Source of the DNA: Microbacterium nanhaiense
Lineage (GTDB): Bacteria > Actinomycetota > Actinomycetes > Actinomycetales > Microbacteriaceae
DNA length: 64,000 nucleotides
Direction: 5' to 3'
Assembly (NCBI RefSeq): GCF_014646015.1
Contig: NZ_BMMQ01000008.1
Location: 84,119-148,118 of the forward strand
Translations under genes and position numbers: made by a program
Notes under the pieces: generated by a model
What the model saw: the letters and a program-made list of their open reading frames with translations, nothing else
The model's database searches: none
Told to the model about the DNA's origin: nothing
Part shown: piece after piece, positions 27,229-36,518 of the stretch
How positions within the stretch are numbered: the stretch's first letter is position 1
Layout of the letters: each line of letters opens with the position of its first letter

Positions 27229-27259
27229 TGCCGGGGTGAGCGAGGGGCTCACCCCGGCA
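27229..27259 (-). terminator. Terminator or attenuator after rpsK
   Basis: TGCCGGGGTGAGC (27229-27241) pairs with GCTCACCCCGGCA (27247-27259), 10 nt after the rpsK stop. Confidence 0.75.
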
Positions 27260-27268
27260 GAAGCGTAC

Positions 27269-27667
27269 TCAGACGCGGCGGCGCTTCGGCGGACGGCAGC
27301 CGTTGTGGGCCTGCGGCGTCACGTCCGAGATCGAACCGACCTCGAGGCCGGCGGCCTGCAGCGAACGGATCGCGGTCTCACGGCCCGAACCCGGACCCTT
27401 GACGAAAACGTCGACCTTCTTGACACCGTGGTCCTGCGCCTGGCGGGCGGCCGACTCGGCGGCCATACCAGCGGCGTAGGGGGTCGACTTGCGCGAGCCC
27501 TTGAAGCCCACGCCACCCGACGAAGCCCAGCTCAGGACGGCGCCCGAGGGGTCGGTGATCGAAACGATCGTGTTGTTGAACGTCGACTTGATGTGGGCCT
27601 GGCCCAGCGCGACGTTCTTCTTCTCCTTGCGGCGCGGCTTGCGCGCGGCGCTCTTCGGTGTAGCCAT
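27269..27667 (-). CDS. rpsK: 30S ribosomal protein S11
   Basis: The 132-residue S11 of the small-subunit platform. Signatures: [20 protein letters not shown] near residue 17, [18 protein letters not shown] near 57, [20 protein letters not shown] near 82 and the C-terminal [12 protein letters not shown]. rpsD, which lies between rpsK and rpoA in some relatives, is absent. Confidence 0.98.
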   Translation of the reverse strand: MATPKSAARKPRRKEKKNVALGQAHIKSTFNNTIVSITDPSGAVLSWASSGGVGFKGSRKSTPYAAGMAAESAARQAQDHGVKKVDVFVKGPGSGRETAIRSLQAAGLEVGSISDVTPQAHNGCRPPKRRRV

Positions 27668-27691
27668 GGTGTTCTCCTAAACCCTTACGCC

Positions 27692-28063
27692 TTAGCGAGC
27701 CTTCTTCTTACCAGCGACCGTGCGCTTCGGGCCCTTGCGGGTGCGCGCGTTGGTCTTGGTGCGCTGGCCGTGCACGGGAAGGCCGCGGCGGTGGCGGATA
27801 CCCTGGTACGAGCCGATTTCGACCTTGCGACGGATGTCAGCGGCAACCTCGCGGCGGAGGTCACCCTCAACCTTGTAGGCGTCGATCGCGTCGCGAAGCG
27901 CCACGAGCTGGTCGTCGGTGAGGTCCTTCACACGGATGCTCTGGTCGATGCCCGTGTTGGCGAGGATCTCGACCGAACGGGTACGGCCGACACCGTAGAT
28001 GTACGTGAGTGCGATCACCACGCGCTTGTCGCGCGGGATGTCAACGCCGGCAAGACGTGCCAT
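27692..28063 (-). CDS. rpsM: 30S ribosomal protein S13
   Basis: The 123-residue S13 of the 30S head, which contacts P-site tRNA and the large subunit. It begins [19 protein letters not shown], has the helix-hairpin-helix region [14 protein letters not shown] and the basic tail [20 protein letters not shown]. The ATG at 28063 has AGGAGA upstream. Confidence 0.98.
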   Translation of the reverse strand: MARLAGVDIPRDKRVVIALTYIYGVGRTRSVEILANTGIDQSIRVKDLTDDQLVALRDAIDAYKVEGDLRREVAADIRRKVEIGSYQGIRHRRGLPVHGQRTKTNARTRKGPKRTVAGKKKAR

Positions 28064-28179
28064 GCGATTCTCCTGTAGATAAGTGGAGGTATGGAGCAGG
28101 ATCGGTGTCCGGGCCTCCACCCCGAAGTGTCCCCCGCGTGAGCGAGTTCTGATCCTGCCAAACTGTTGAGTTGTCAAAC

Positions 28180-28203
28180 CTTCCCTCAGAACGAGGGGAA
28201 GTC
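28180..28203 (-). terminator. Hairpin after rpmJ
   Basis: CTTCCCCTC and GAGGGAAG pair just after the rpmJ stop. A consensus TTGACA box (minus strand, 28172-28177) follows and may belong to a promoter for rpsM, but no clear -10 was found. Confidence 0.5.
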
Positions 28204-28320
28204 TTAGCCCTGGCGCTGCTTGTGGCGCGGGTTCGACTTGCAGATGACCATGACCACGCCGTGACGACGGATCGTCTTGCACTGGTCACAGATGGGCTTG
28301 ACGGAGGGCTGAACCTTCAT
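28204..28320 (-). CDS. rpmJ: 50S ribosomal protein L36, zinc-binding form
   Basis: A 38-residue gene. [20 protein letters not shown] is followed by [18 protein letters not shown]. Cys11, Cys14, Cys27 and His33 form the zinc site of the C+ type of L36. It lies between infA and rpsM as in most actinobacteria. Confidence 0.97.
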   Translation of the reverse strand: MKVQPSVKPICDQCKTIRRHGVVMVICKSNPRHKQRQG

Positions 28321-28385
28321 GATGTTCCTTATGCGCTGTCTTCGTACTCGCGGATGCGCGAGCCGTTACTTCTCGGCTGGGCCGA

Positions 28386-28604
28386 TCAGCGGTAGCGGTA
28401 GACGATGCGTCCTCGAGTGAGGTCGTAGGGACTGAGCTCCACAACGACACGGTCCTCCGGGATGATGCGGATGTAGTTCTGTCGCATCTTTCCGGAGATC
28501 GTGGCGAGCACCTTGTGACCGTTCGTCAGCTCAACGCGGAACATCGCGTTGGGGAGAGATTCGATCACCGTGCCTTCGATCTCGATGACACCGTCTTTAG
28601 CCAT
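28386..28604 (-). CDS. infA: Translation initiation factor IF-1
   Basis: The 72-residue OB-fold factor binds the 30S A site. [19 protein letters not shown], the RVELTNGH turn and the end [11 protein letters not shown] are diagnostic. The ATG at 28604 is the family start. A strong promoter lies about 100 nt upstream. Confidence 0.98.
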   Translation of the reverse strand: MAKDGVIEIEGTVIESLPNAMFRVELTNGHKVLATISGKMRQNYIRIIPEDRVVVELSPYDLTRGRIVYRYR

Positions 28605-28702
28605 AAATTCGCTAACCTTCTGTGCAGACCAGCCGGTCTGCGGTAGTTGGATGGAAGGCGTTCCGTGCACGCGAGAACGCAGGCACAAGACACCAAAGAG
28701 CA

Positions 28703-28731
28703 ATCATACGCGACACGCCCGCGTGTAACAA
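28703..28731 (-). promoter_or_regulatory. infA promoter nested in the preceding terminator
   Basis: On the minus strand TTGTTA (28726-28731) and TATGAT (28703-28708) are exactly 17 nt apart, a near-consensus housekeeping promoter. Its spacer and -10 fall in the descending arm of the hairpin at 28705-28750. Confidence 0.75.
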
Positions 28732-28750
28732 GTTGGGCGTGTCGCGTATG
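28705..28750 (-). terminator. Terminator of the DsbA-like genes
   Basis: CATACGCGACACGCCC (28705-28720) pairs perfectly with 28735-28750, a 16-bp stem with a 14-nt loop, just after the stop codon at 28756. Confidence 0.8.
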
Positions 28751-28755
28751 TGCTA

Positions 28756-29466
28756 TCAGTCGAGGTTGGCGACGAGGTCGTTCTCGGCGTTAAAGCCGGT
28801 CGAGGCGACGCTCACGAATTCGCCGTTGACGAGGATCGTCGGGGTGGCGCGGCCCGTGGCACCCGGCATGATCGGCATCTTCGTAGTCTGCTCGGCGGCG
28901 AAGTCGGTGTACTTCTCGTCGGTGATGCATGTCTCCGAGTTCGTCGCACCGGCGCGCTCGGCGAGCGAGACGAGCTCGTCGTTCGGCAGACCCTCGGTGT
29001 TCTCCGCGGGCTGGTTGTCGAAGAGCAGGTCCATGAAGGGGTAGAACGCGTCGGGGTCGTTCTCGGCGACGCAGTACGCGGCCGATGCGGCGCGCGAGGA
29101 GTACTTCGTTCCTTGCGAGTAGTTGTCGAGCAGGTTCGTCGGGATGATCTCGAAGGTGATCGTGTCGTTCGCGATCAGCTCGGTCAGCTTCTCGTCGTAC
29201 GCGGAGTGCGCCGAGTTGCAGACGGGGCAGATGAAGTCGATGTACTCGGTGACGGTCTGGTCGCCCGATCCGACCTCGATCGCGCCGGTCTCCTGGTTGA
29301 TGGTCACGGCGGCGGTCTCGCCGTTCGCCGAGGTGGGTGCCGCGGCGGGGGCCGTAGCCTGCTTGTTCATCATGTAGACGAGCACCGCGACGGCGATGAC
29401 CGCAACCACGACGACGATAGAGATGATCACCGCGAAGAGGCTGCGGTTCTTGGCTGCTGCTGCCAT
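28756..29466 (-). CDS. DsbA family thiol-disulfide oxidoreductase, membrane anchored (first copy)
   Basis: A 236-residue protein with a membrane helix at residues 10-33 (VIISIVVVVAVIAVAVLVYM) and an extracytoplasmic thioredoxin-like DsbA domain. The redox motif is CPVC in YIDFICPVCNSAH near residue 80; the cis-Pro loop is ATPTILVNGEF near 208. It likely forms or shuffles disulfides in exported proteins. GGAGAA lies 6 nt before the ATG. A paralogue is encoded immediately upstream. Confidence 0.88.
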   Translation of the reverse strand: MAAAAKNRSLFAVIISIVVVVAVIAVAVLVYMMNKQATAPAAAPTSANGETAAVTINQETGAIEVGSGDQTVTEYIDFICPVCNSAHSAYDEKLTELIANDTITFEIIPTNLLDNYSQGTKYSSRAASAAYCVAENDPDAFYPFMDLLFDNQPAENTEGLPNDELVSLAERAGATNSETCITDEKYTDFAAEQTTKMPIMPGATGRATPTILVNGEFVSVASTGFNAENDLVANLD

Positions 29467-29558
29467 GGAAGGTTCTCCGGATCAGGATGTGAGGAAGGGA
29501 CTCCGCCACTCAGCTTGCCCGCCGAGGGTGAAGAAGCCGTATGCGTGAGCTGAAAACA

Positions 29559-30233
29559 TCACAGACTGTCCAGAACGCCCGGCCCGTCAGTGTACTCGAT
29601 GCGCTCACCGTCGAGCAGGATCGTGGGGATCCCGCGGCTGCCCGTCGCCGGGTTCACCGGCACGGTGCCGTTCAGCTGAGAGATCAGCTCCTTGTGCGTC
29701 TGCGCGCGCACGCACTCCTGGAAGGATCCGGAAGACACCCCCGCATCCGCGGCGTGCGCGAGCAGCTCCTCGTCCGAGAGGCCCGGGGATCCCTCGCTCG
29801 GCTGGTCCGCGAAGAGTGACGCCATGTAGGGCAGGACCGCATCCGGATCCTCGTCGGCGAGGCAGTACAGCGAGCTCGCGGCGCGGCTCGAGTAGTCGGT
29901 GCCGTCCGACTGCGGGTCGAGGAAGCCGACCGGGTAGACGTGCAGCTCGATGGATCCGTCCTCGACCGCCTCGGCGATCGAGGGACCCCAGCTGCGCTCG
30001 AACTCGCCGCAGAAGGGGCACATGAAGTCGACGTACGTCTCGAGCACGTGCTCCGAGGATCCGACGACGATCGCACCGGACTGCTGGTCGACGACCGCGA
30101 TATCGGGCGCCTCGACCTCGACAGTGGCGTCGCGGTTCATCAGGTAGACGAGCACGGCGACGACCGTGACGGCGATGACGGCGACGACCGCGATGATCAT
30201 CGCGAAGAGGCTCTTGTTTGCGGAGTTGGCCAT
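29559..30233 (-). CDS. DsbA family thiol-disulfide oxidoreductase, membrane anchored (second copy)
   Basis: A 224-residue paralogue of the protein encoded just downstream, with the same plan: membrane helix at about 10-33, redox motif CPFC (YVDFMCPFCGEF near residue 70) and cis-Pro loop GIPTILLDGER. It starts 4 nt after the map stop codon, so it is translated with map. The CPFC dipeptide differs from CPVC and may tune the redox potential. Confidence 0.87.
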   Translation of the reverse strand: MANSANKSLFAMIIAVVAVIAVTVVAVLVYLMNRDATVEVEAPDIAVVDQQSGAIVVGSSEHVLETYVDFMCPFCGEFERSWGPSIAEAVEDGSIELHVYPVGFLDPQSDGTDYSSRAASSLYCLADEDPDAVLPYMASLFADQPSEGSPGLSDEELLAHAADAGVSSGSFQECVRAQTHKELISQLNGTVPVNPATGSRGIPTILLDGERIEYTDGPGVLDSL

Positions 30234-30237
30234 GATC

Positions 30238-31089
30238 TCAGGGAATCGGAACCGGGGTCACGCCGAAGGGCGCCAGGCCCGCCGCTCCCCCGTCTTCGGC
30301 GGTGAGCACCCAGATGCCGTCGGCGTGAACCGCGACGGAGTGCTCCCAGTGGGCGCCCTGCGAACCGTCGACCGTCGTGATCGTCCAGTCGTCGTCCTCG
30401 ATGAAGACCTCTTCGCTTCCGGCGGTCATCATCGGCTCGACGCAGATGCACAGGCCCGGCTTGATCTCCGCGCCGCGACCCGGGGTCGCGTAGTGGAACA
30501 GCGTGGGCGCCTCGTGCATCTGCCGGCCGATACCGTGGCCGACGTAGTCGCGCAGGATCCCGGCGGGCTGCCCCGTCGACGGGAGCGGGTTCTGCTCGAT
30601 GTAGTCCTCGATGACCGCGCCGACCTCGCCGAGGTGCTTCGCGGACGCGAGCGCGGCGATGCCGGCCCACATGGATCCGCGGGTCACCTCGGAGAGCTCG
30701 CGTCGCTGCGCGACGAGCTCCGGATCCGCGGGCTCGCCCGGCACGATGAAGGTGCGCGCGGAGTCGCCGTTCCAGCCGTCCTCGGTCTCTGCGCCCGCGT
30801 CGACCGACACGATGTCGCCGGCTTCGAGCACGCGGCCGCCGGGGATGCCGTGCACGACCTGCTCGTTCACCGACACGCAGACGGTGTGGTGGTAGCCGTC
30901 GACGAGCTGGAAGTTCGAGTGCGCCCCGCGCTCGGTGATGGCGCGCTCGGCGATCGCGTCGAGCTCGAGCGTCGTGATGCCGGGGCGGATGGCCGCCTCG
31001 ACGGCGTCGAGCGCCGCGGCCGTCACGAGGCCCGGCTCGACCATCCCGCGCAGCTGCGCGGGCTTCTTATAGACCGATCGACGGAACAC
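30238..31089 (-). CDS. map: Methionine aminopeptidase, type I
   Basis: The 283-residue enzyme removes the initiator Met. Metal ligands are seen: two Asp in VSVDAGAETEDGWNGDSART near residue 98, His in GHGIGRQMHEAPTL near 172, and Glu in CVEPMMTAG near 207 and WEHSVAV near 240. The GTG at 31089 follows adk by 12 nt, as usual in the secY-adk-map operon. Confidence 0.96.
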   Translation of the reverse strand: MFRRSVYKKPAQLRGMVEPGLVTAAALDAVEAAIRPGITTLELDAIAERAITERGAHSNFQLVDGYHHTVCVSVNEQVVHGIPGGRVLEAGDIVSVDAGAETEDGWNGDSARTFIVPGEPADPELVAQRRELSEVTRGSMWAGIAALASAKHLGEVGAVIEDYIEQNPLPSTGQPAGILRDYVGHGIGRQMHEAPTLFHYATPGRGAEIKPGLCICVEPMMTAGSEEVFIEDDDWTITTVDGSQGAHWEHSVAVHADGIWVLTAEDGGAAGLAPFGVTPVPIP

Positions 31090-31101
31090 GTGGGGATCCG
31101 C

Positions 31102-31692
31102 TTAGGCGCGAGCGAGACCGCGCGCGTCGAGCGCGTCGAAGATGCGCGCCGTGATCTCGTCGAGCGAACCGACGCCGTCGATGCGGTCGAGGATCCCGCG
31201 AGCGGCATAGGTGTCGACGATCGGGGCCGTCTCCGACTCGTAGATGTCGAGGCGCTTCGCCACGGCCTCTTCGGTGTCGTCGCTGCGGCCCTCGATCTTC
31301 GCGCGCTCGGTGATGCGCGCGACGGATTCCTCACGCGGCACGTCGAGCAGGATCACGGCGTCGAGCGCCGCGCCCGACTCGGCGAGGAAGCCGTCGAGGT
31401 AGGCCACCTGGGCCGCGTTGCGGGGGTAGCCGTCGAGCAGGAAGCCCGCCGTCGCCGCATCGTCCTGGGAGAGACGATCGCTGACGATCTCGCCGGTCAC
31501 GTCGTCCGGAACGAGGTTCCCGGCGTCGGTGATGGCCTTGACCTTGAGGCCGAGCTCCGTGCCGCCCTTGATGTTCGCGCGGAAGATGTCGCCCGTCGAG
31601 ACGACCGGGACCCCGTAGGCCTCCGCGACGCGCACACCCTGCGTGCCCTTGCCGGATCCCTGCGGTCCAACGATCAGAAGACGAGTCGTCAT
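31102..31692 (-). CDS. adk: Adenylate kinase
   Basis: The 196-residue enzyme converts AMP and ATP to two ADP. Walker A is GPQGSGKGTQ near residue 8, the AMP site includes STGDIFRANI and LLDGYPRNAAQ near 84, and the lid is short without zinc Cys, as usual in actinobacteria. Its ATG overlaps the secY stop (ATGA). Confidence 0.97.
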   Translation of the reverse strand: MTTRLLIVGPQGSGKGTQGVRVAEAYGVPVVSTGDIFRANIKGGTELGLKVKAITDAGNLVPDDVTGEIVSDRLSQDDAATAGFLLDGYPRNAAQVAYLDGFLAESGAALDAVILLDVPREESVARITERAKIEGRSDDTEEAVAKRLDIYESETAPIVDTYAARGILDRIDGVGSLDEITARIFDALDARGLARA

Positions 31693-33011
31693 CGGAGAAG
31701 CCCTTCATAGTGGCGCTGCTGAAGCTGCGCGTCGATCTGCTTGACGGTCTCGAGACCCACACCGACCATGATGAGGATCGACGTGCCGCCGAACGGGAAG
31801 TTCTGGTTCGCGCCGACCGCGCTGAGCGCGATGAGCGGGATGAGGGCGACGAGGCCCAGGTAGAGCGAACCCGGCAGCGTGATGCGCGTCAGCACGTAGT
31901 CGAGGTACTCGGCCGTGGGACGGCCCGCGCGCACGCCGGGGATGAAGCCGCCGTACTTCTTCATGTTGTCGGCGACCTCGACCGGGTTGAACGTGATCGC
32001 GACGTAGAAGTACGTGAATCCGACGATCAGCAGGAAGTACAGCGCCATGTAGAACGGGTGGTCGCCCGTGACGAGGTAGGTGTTGATCCACTGCACCCAC
32101 GCGGCCGGCGCCGTGCCGTCGTTGGGGGTGTTGAACTGCGCGATCAGCGTCGGCAGGTACAGCAGCGACGAGGCGAAGATGACCGGGATCACGCCGGCCA
32201 TGTTGACCTTGATCGGGATGTACGTGTTCGTGCCGCCGTAGGTGCGGCGCCCGACCATACGCTTGGCGTACTGCACGGGGATGCGGCGCTGCGACTGCTC
32301 GACGAAGACGATCAGCGCGATGATCACGATGCCGACGAGGATCACGAGGGCGAAGATCTCGAAGCCCTTCGCGGCCCAGATGGATCCGAGAGCGCCCGGG
32401 AACGAGGCGGCGATCGACGTGAAGATCAGCAGCGACATGCCGTTGCCGACGCCACGCTCGGTGACGAGCTCGGCGAACCACATGATGAGGCCCGTACCGG
32501 CGGTCAGCGTGATCACGATCATCGCCTGGGTGAGCCAGCTGTTGTTCAGGAGCAGGTTGTTGCACGCGGCGATGTCGGTCACGCCGAAGAGCTGACCCGA
32601 GCGGGCGACCGTGACGAGCGTCGTCGACTGCAGCAGCGCGAGGGCGATCGTGAGGTAGCGCGTGTACTGGGTGAGCTTGCTCTGCCCCGCCTGACCCTCC
32701 TTCTGCAGCGCCTCGAAGTGAGGGATCACGACGCGCAGCAGCTGGATGATGATCGAGGCCGTGATGTACGGCATCACGCCCAGCGCGAAGATCGAGAGCT
32801 GCAGCAGAGCGCCGCCCGAGAACAGGTTGACGATCGACATGAGTCCGCCGCCACCGGCCGTCGCATCGAGGCATTCGCGCACGCTGGGATAGCTGACGAA
32901 CGGCGCAGGAATGTGCGCACCGAAGCGATAGATGGCGATGATGCCGAGCGTGAAGCCGATCTTGCGACGCAGGTCAGGCGTACGGAAGATCCGGGCGATG
33001 GCGCTGAACAA
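31689..33011 (-). CDS. secY: Preprotein translocase subunit SecY
   Basis: The 440-residue channel subunit with ten membrane helices. Recognised segments are FRTPDLRRKIGFTLGIIAIY at the start, the plug region after helix 1, GIGNGMSLLI as RGVGNGMSLLIF near 190 and AEYLDYVLTRITLPGSLYLG near 360. The TTG at 33011 is chosen because GGGAGG lies 7 nt upstream and the family start coincides. A terminator separates it from rplO. Confidence 0.96.
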   Translation of the reverse strand: MFSAIARIFRTPDLRRKIGFTLGIIAIYRFGAHIPAPFVSYPSVRECLDATAGGGGLMSIVNLFSGGALLQLSIFALGVMPYITASIIIQLLRVVIPHFEALQKEGQAGQSKLTQYTRYLTIALALLQSTTLVTVARSGQLFGVTDIAACNNLLLNNSWLTQAMIVITLTAGTGLIMWFAELVTERGVGNGMSLLIFTSIAASFPGALGSIWAAKGFEIFALVILVGIVIIALIVFVEQSQRRIPVQYAKRMVGRRTYGGTNTYIPIKVNMAGVIPVIFASSLLYLPTLIAQFNTPNDGTAPAAWVQWINTYLVTGDHPFYMALYFLLIVGFTYFYVAITFNPVEVADNMKKYGGFIPGVRAGRPTAEYLDYVLTRITLPGSLYLGLVALIPLIALSAVGANQNFPFGGTSILIMVGVGLETVKQIDAQLQQRHYEGLLR

Positions 33012-33074
33012 GAAGGTTCCTCCCAGAAACTTTCGGCGTGTACACGAACACACCATCCACCAGACTAACGGAAA

Positions 33075-33103
33075 AGGCCCGGGAGCATGTCGCTCCCGGG
33101 CCT
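33075..33103 (-). terminator. Terminator after rplO
   Basis: AGGCCCGGGAGC (33075-33086) pairs with GCTCCCGGGCCT (33092-33103). secY therefore probably has its own promoter; TAGTCT at 33062-33067 is a possible -10 box. Confidence 0.75.
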
Positions 33104-33131
33104 ATCCGGATGATTCGCGGTGGGCGAATCG

Positions 33132-33590
33132 TTACTTGACGGAACCGCCAGCGGCCTCGATCTTGGCCTTGGCCGAAGCCGAAACCTTGTCGACCGACAC
33201 GGTGAAGGCAACGGAGATGTCGCCATCGCCGAGGACCTTCACGAGCTGGTTCTTCCGCACGAGACCATTCGTCACGAGGATGTCGGTGGTGATGTCGCCA
33301 CCCTCGGGGAAGACCTCAGCGAGCTTGGCCAGGTTCACAACCTGGTACTCGGTGCGGAACGGGTTCTTGAAGCCACGGAGCTTCGGTGCGCGCATGTGCA
33401 GCGGCATCTGGCCACCTTCGAAGCCCACGCGCACGGTGTTGCGGGCGCGCGTACCCTTCGTTCCACGGCCGGCCGTCTTACCCTTCGAACCCTCACCGCG
33501 ACCCTTACGGGTCTTCGCGGTGTTGGCGCCGGGGACCGGGCGGAGGTGGTGAGCCTTGAGCACTGCGGGGCGCTCGGTGTTCTCAGCCAT
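33132..33590 (-). CDS. rplO: 50S ribosomal protein L15
   Basis: A 152-residue L15 with the Gly-rich N-terminus ([37 protein letters not shown]), [19 protein letters not shown] near residue 58 and a C-terminal [19 protein letters not shown]. Its ATG overlaps the rpmD stop by one base. Confidence 0.98.
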   Translation of the reverse strand: MAENTERPAVLKAHHLRPVPGANTAKTRKGRGEGSKGKTAGRGTKGTRARNTVRVGFEGGQMPLHMRAPKLRGFKNPFRTEYQVVNLAKLAEVFPEGGDITTDILVTNGLVRKNQLVKVLGDGDISVAFTVSVDKVSASAKAKIEAAGGSVK

Positions 33591-33775
33591 CAGTCGATCT
33601 CCTCAACCTTCACGAGGTGAGCAACGGCACGAACGTAGCCGCGGGTCTGAGCGTCGTCGGGGCGGACAACCGCGTCACCGATGCGCTTGAGACCGAGGCT
33701 GCGCAGCGTGTCACGCTGGTTCTGCTTCTCGCTCACCTTGGACTTGATCTGCGTAACCTTCAGACGAGCGGCCAT
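33590..33775 (-). CDS. rpmD: 50S ribosomal protein L30
   Basis: A 61-residue L30: [20 protein letters not shown], then [16 protein letters not shown]. It overlaps rplO and rpsE by one base at each end (TGATG), a tightly coupled spc arrangement. Confidence 0.98.
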   Translation of the reverse strand: MAARLKVTQIKSKVSEKQNQRDTLRSLGLKRIGDAVVRPDDAQTRGYVRAVAHLVKVEEID

Positions 33776-34473
33776 CAGGCACCTGCCTTCGCGGTAGCAG
33801 CGGCGACCTTCTCGGCCTCCGCGCGGACGAGACGCGCCGGTGCAACCTGGTCGAAGTCGAGGCCACGACGCGCCGCAACGGCACGGGGCTCCTCGAGCTC
33901 CTTGAGGGCTGCCACCGTTGCGTGCACGATGTTCAGCGTGTTCGACGAGCCGAGCGACTTCGACAGCACGTCGTGGATACCGGCGCACTCGAGCACGGCG
34001 CGGACGGGACCACCGGCGATAACACCGGTACCCGCCGAAGCCGGGCGGAGCATGACGACACCGGCAGCGGCCTCACCCTGCACGGGGTGCGGGATGGTCT
34101 GGCCGACGCGGGGAACGCGGAAGAAGTTGCGCTTGGCCTCTTCGACACCCTTCGAGATGGCGAGGGGCACTTCGCGGGCCTTGCCGTAACCGACACCCAC
34201 GAGGCCGTCACCGTCGCCGACGACGACGAGAGCAGTGAAGCTGAAGCGACGACCACCCTTGACGACCTTCGACACGCGGTTGATGGTCACAACGCGCTCG
34301 AGGTACTGGCTCTCCTGGGCACGACCGTTGTTGCGGTCGCCACCACGACGCTCGCCACGGCCGCCACGGCCACCGCGGTCGTTGCCGCCGCGGCGATCCT
34401 GACGCTCGTTGCTCTGCGCCTCGGCCGGAGCCTGGGCTTCCGTGGTCACTTCGGTCTCCTTGATGTCACTCAC
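33775..34473 (-). CDS. rpsE: 30S ribosomal protein S5 with Arg/Gly-rich N-terminal extension
   Basis: The 232-residue protein begins with about 50 extra residues rich in Arg, Gly and Asn ([20 protein letters not shown]), then the S5 body: [20 protein letters not shown] near 55, [20 protein letters not shown] near 98 and the C-terminal [21 protein letters not shown]. coli S5 has 167 residues. S5 shapes the mRNA entry channel and decoding fidelity. Confidence 0.97.
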   Translation of the reverse strand: MSDIKETEVTTEAQAPAEAQSNERQDRRGGNDRGGRGGRGERRGGDRNNGRAQESQYLERVVTINRVSKVVKGGRRFSFTALVVVGDGDGLVGVGYGKAREVPLAISKGVEEAKRNFFRVPRVGQTIPHPVQGEAAAGVVMLRPASAGTGVIAGGPVRAVLECAGIHDVLSKSLGSSNTLNIVHATVAALKELEEPRAVAARRGLDFDQVAPARLVRAEAEKVAAATAKAGA

Positions 34474-34829
34474 AGGCTCAGCCCTCCTTCGCGGGCGCCA
34501 TCGGCGATGGCCGCGATGCGACCGGCGTAGCGGTTACCACCGCGGTCGAACACGACGGCCTCAACACCGGCGGCCTTCGCGCGCTCGGCGACAAGCTCGC
34601 CGACCTTGCGTGCCTTAGCGGTCTTGTCGGCGTCGGAGGCGCGCAGCTCGGTCTCGAGGGTCGACGCCGAGGCCACAGTGTGACCCTTCGCGTCGTCGAT
34701 GACCTGCACGAAGACGTGGCGCGACGAGCGCGACACGACGAGACGCGGGCGCTCGGCGGATCCCACGACCTTCTTGCGAAGGCGAGCGTGGCGGCGCGAA
34801 CGCGCAGCAGACTTCGACTTCACAGCCAT
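34470..34829 (-). CDS. rplR: 50S ribosomal protein L18
   Basis: A 119-residue 5S rRNA-binding protein, with [20 protein letters not shown] at the N-terminus and the end [20 protein letters not shown]. It overlaps rpsE by 4 nt. Confidence 0.98.
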   Translation of the reverse strand: MAVKSKSAARSRRHARLRKKVVGSAERPRLVVSRSSRHVFVQVIDDAKGHTVASASTLETELRASDADKTAKARKVGELVAERAKAAGVEAVVFDRGGNRYAGRIAAIADGAREGGLSL

Positions 34830-34831
34830 GA

Positions 34832-35368
34832 TTACTTACCAGCCTTTCCGGCCTTGCGACGGACCTGCTCGCCGGCGTAACGCACACCCTTGCCCTTGTA
34901 CGGCTCGGGCTTGCGGATCTTACGAATGTTCGCGGCGCACTCGCCCACGGCCTGCTTCGAGATGCCGGAGACGGTGATCTTGGTGTTGCCTTCGACGGAG
35001 AACGTGATGCCCGCCGGCGGCTCGACGTTGACCGGGTGCGAGAAGCCGAGGGCGAGCTCGAGGCTCTGGCCCTTCTGCTGCACGCGGTAACCGGTGCCGA
35101 CGATTTCCAGGCCCTTGGAGTAGCCCTGGCTCACGCCGATGATGTCGTTGTTGATGAGGGTGCGGGTCAGGCCGTGCAGGGCACGCGACGCACGCTCGTC
35201 GTCGGGACGAGTCACCAGAACCTGGTTGTCCTCGACCTTGACGTCGATGGGCTGGGCAACGGTGAGCGAGAGCTCACCCTTGGGGCCCTTGACCGTCACA
35301 ACGCGGTCGGCGACCGAAACGGTCACGCCCGCGGGGATGTCAATGGGAAGCTTTCCAATACGCGACAT
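34832..35368 (-). CDS. rplF: 50S ribosomal protein L6
   Basis: A 178-residue L6 with two related domains; [20 protein letters not shown] opens it and the C-terminal [20 protein letters not shown] is the family signature. It lies beside the sarcin-ricin loop at the factor-binding site. Confidence 0.98.
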   Translation of the reverse strand: MSRIGKLPIDIPAGVTVSVADRVVTVKGPKGELSLTVAQPIDVKVEDNQVLVTRPDDERASRALHGLTRTLINNDIIGVSQGYSKGLEIVGTGYRVQQKGQSLELALGFSHPVNVEPPAGITFSVEGNTKITVSGISKQAVGECAANIRKIRKPEPYKGKGVRYAGEQVRRKAGKAGK

Positions 35369-35375
35369 TATTCGA

Positions 35376-35774
35376 TCACCACACGTAGGCGAGAACTTCT
35401 CCGCCCACGCCCTTCTGCTCGGCCTGACGGTCCGTCAGAAGACCGTTGGAGGTGGACAGGATGGCGACGCCGAGGCCACCGAGGACCTTGGGGAGCTCCG
35501 TCGACTTCGCGTAGACGCGAAGACCGGGCTTCGACACGCGCTTGAGGCCCGCGATCGCACGCTCACGGCCCGAGCCGTACTTCAGCGTGATCGTCAGGGT
35601 CTTGCCGACACGAGCGTCGGTCTCCTCGAAGCCCGCGATGTAACCCTCCTGCTGGAGCATTGCCGCGATGTTCTTCTTGAGCTTGCTCGACGGCAGCGAC
35701 ACCTGGTCGTGGTGCGCCGAGTTCGCGTTGCGCAGACGGGTCAGCAGATCTGCGACCGGGTCTGTCATGGTCAT
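35376..35774 (-). CDS. rpsH: 30S ribosomal protein S8
   Basis: A 132-residue central-domain rRNA binder: [20 protein letters not shown], and the C-terminal [20 protein letters not shown]. The ATG at 35774 has AAAGGA 8 nt upstream. The 151-nt gap before it holds a terminator, not rpsN, so a new transcript probably starts here. Confidence 0.97.
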   Translation of the reverse strand: MTMTDPVADLLTRLRNANSAHHDQVSLPSSKLKKNIAAMLQQEGYIAGFEETDARVGKTLTITLKYGSGRERAIAGLKRVSKPGLRVYAKSTELPKVLGGLGVAILSTSNGLLTDRQAEQKGVGGEVLAYVW

Positions 35775-35866
35775 ATGAGTGTTCCTTTGTTCATGAGGTA
35801 TCGATAGCCGTTACACGACTAGTCGACCTTCCACGACGTGGATAGACAATATTCAATTGTCCGCCA

Positions 35867-35902
35867 GGATGCCGGGCCCGGTCAAACCGAGCCCGGCATC
35901 CT
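35867..35902 (-). terminator. Terminator between rplE and rpsH
   Basis: AGGATGCCGGGC (35867-35878) pairs with GCCCGGCATCCT (35890-35901), 25 nt after the rplE stop. GACAAT/ATTGTC and AT-rich sequence at 35842-35860 between the hairpin and rpsH may contain a promoter. Confidence 0.7.
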
Positions 35903-35925
35903 CAGCGGTTTCCCTGAGTCGAAAC

Positions 35926-36507
35926 TCAGGCCTCCTTGACGAACGGGAAGCCGAAGTGCGTCAGAAGCGCACGGCCCTCCGCGTCGGTCTTGGCGGTGGT
36001 CACGACGGTGATGTCGAAGCCGCGGACGCGATCGATCTTGTCCTGGTTGATCTCCTGGAAGATCGACTGCTCCGTCACACCGAAGGTGTAGTTGCCGTTA
36101 CCGTCGAACTGCTTCGCCGACAGGCCGCGGAAGTCGCGGATGCGGGGAAGAGCGAGCGAGATCAGTCGGTCCAGGAACTCCCACGCGCGGTCACCGCGGA
36201 GGGTGACGTGCGCGCCGATGGCCTGGCCTTCGCGCAGCTTGAACTGAGCGATCGACTTCTTCGCCTTGGTGACGACGGGCTTCTGACCGGTGATGGCGGT
36301 GAGGTCTGCGACCGCACCCTCGATCACCTTGCTGTCGCGGGCTGCCTCACCGACACCGGTGTTGACAACAACCTTCACGAGGCCCGGAACCTGCATGACG
36401 TTCTCGTAACCGAACTCGTCCTGCAGCTTCTGGCGGATCTCGCTGCGGTAGACCTGCTTCAGGCGCGGCTGGATTTTGCCAGTCTGCGCGGCACTTTCAG
36501 TGCTCAT
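35926..36507 (-). CDS. rplE: 50S ribosomal protein L5
   Basis: A 193-residue 5S rRNA-binding protein with [20 protein letters not shown] near residue 36, [20 protein letters not shown] near 73 and the C-terminal [19 protein letters not shown]. rpsN normally follows it in spc operons with zinc-type S14 but does not here. Confidence 0.98.
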   Translation of the reverse strand: MSTESAAQTGKIQPRLKQVYRSEIRQKLQDEFGYENVMQVPGLVKVVVNTGVGEAARDSKVIEGAVADLTAITGQKPVVTKAKKSIAQFKLREGQAIGAHVTLRGDRAWEFLDRLISLALPRIRDFRGLSAKQFDGNGNYTFGVTEQSIFQEINQDKIDRVRGFDITVVTTAKTDAEGRALLTHFGFPFVKEA

Positions 36508-36518
36508 CTGTTAACCCT

